This document shows positions 6,172 through 6,172 of a stretch of 6,172 nt of DNA, one piece after another. Every line of letters starts with the position of its first letter. The stretch's first letter is position 1. The position numbers and the translations under genes were made by a program. Location: contig PWZC01000360.1 of assembly GCA_003567615.1 (NCBI GenBank), forward strand, positions 1 to 6,172, in the 5' to 3' direction. The notes below the pieces were generated by a model. That model did not search any database, had not been told where the DNA came from, and saw nothing but the letters and a program-made list of their open reading frames with translations. This DNA is from Gemmatimonadota bacterium (GTDB taxonomy: Bacteria; Gemmatimonadota; Gemmatimonadetes; Longimicrobiales; Gaopeijiaceae).

Positions 6172-6172
6172 G

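Noticed and set aside
1..6172. CRISPR array, insertion sequence, tRNA/rRNA, prophage or defence system
   Set aside because: No regularly spaced repeats, transposase or terminal repeats, cloverleaf or rRNA signatures were seen. Two housekeeping genes and one exported protein gene account for the window.

Overview
The window is GC-rich bacterial chromosome with conventional housekeeping content. It holds two complete rightward genes, uvrA (nucleotide excision repair damage sensor) and gyrA (DNA gyrase A subunit). A third gene on the opposite strand is cut by the left edge and starts with an export signal. The UvrA carries sequence turns that I associate with the Bacteroidota/Gemmatimonadota side of the tree (NPVTYIKAW, RRFKPEVLEV, LFSFNSPYGSCPTC), and base composition is strongly G+C. 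My best guess is a Gemmatimonadota-like bacterium. This is inference from memory of the families, not a search result.

Layout. Bases 1-362 (minus) encode the N-terminus of an exported helical protein with a clear Shine-Dalgarno (SD) sequence. Bases 363-602 are a 240-base divergent gap that should carry promoters for both directions, but it shows no convincing promoter or LexA box. Bases 603-3509 are uvrA (968 aa), intact, with both ATPase halves and the Cys-rich zinc motifs. Bases 3510-3621 are a 112-base gap with two perfect inverted repeats in tandem and a 12-base palindrome. Bases 3622-6171 are gyrA (849 aa), intact, with the catalytic Arg-Tyr, the GyrA box, six C-terminal blades and an acidic tail. 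gyrA ends one base before the window does.

How the genes relate. UvrA finds bulky lesions with UvrB, and gyrase sets the supercoiling that repair, replication and transcription act on. The two genes are co-directional, but the structured gap argues against tight translational coupling. The exported protein has no evident functional tie to them.

I found no previously undescribed multi-gene system. The points most worth a second look are the double-hairpin gap before gyrA, the absence of SD sequences at both uvrA and gyrA, several non-canonical residues at functional sites (UvrA second D-loop, UvrA zinc ligand, the residue two before the gyrase catalytic Tyr), and the 14/15-residue helical repeat of the truncated exported protein.
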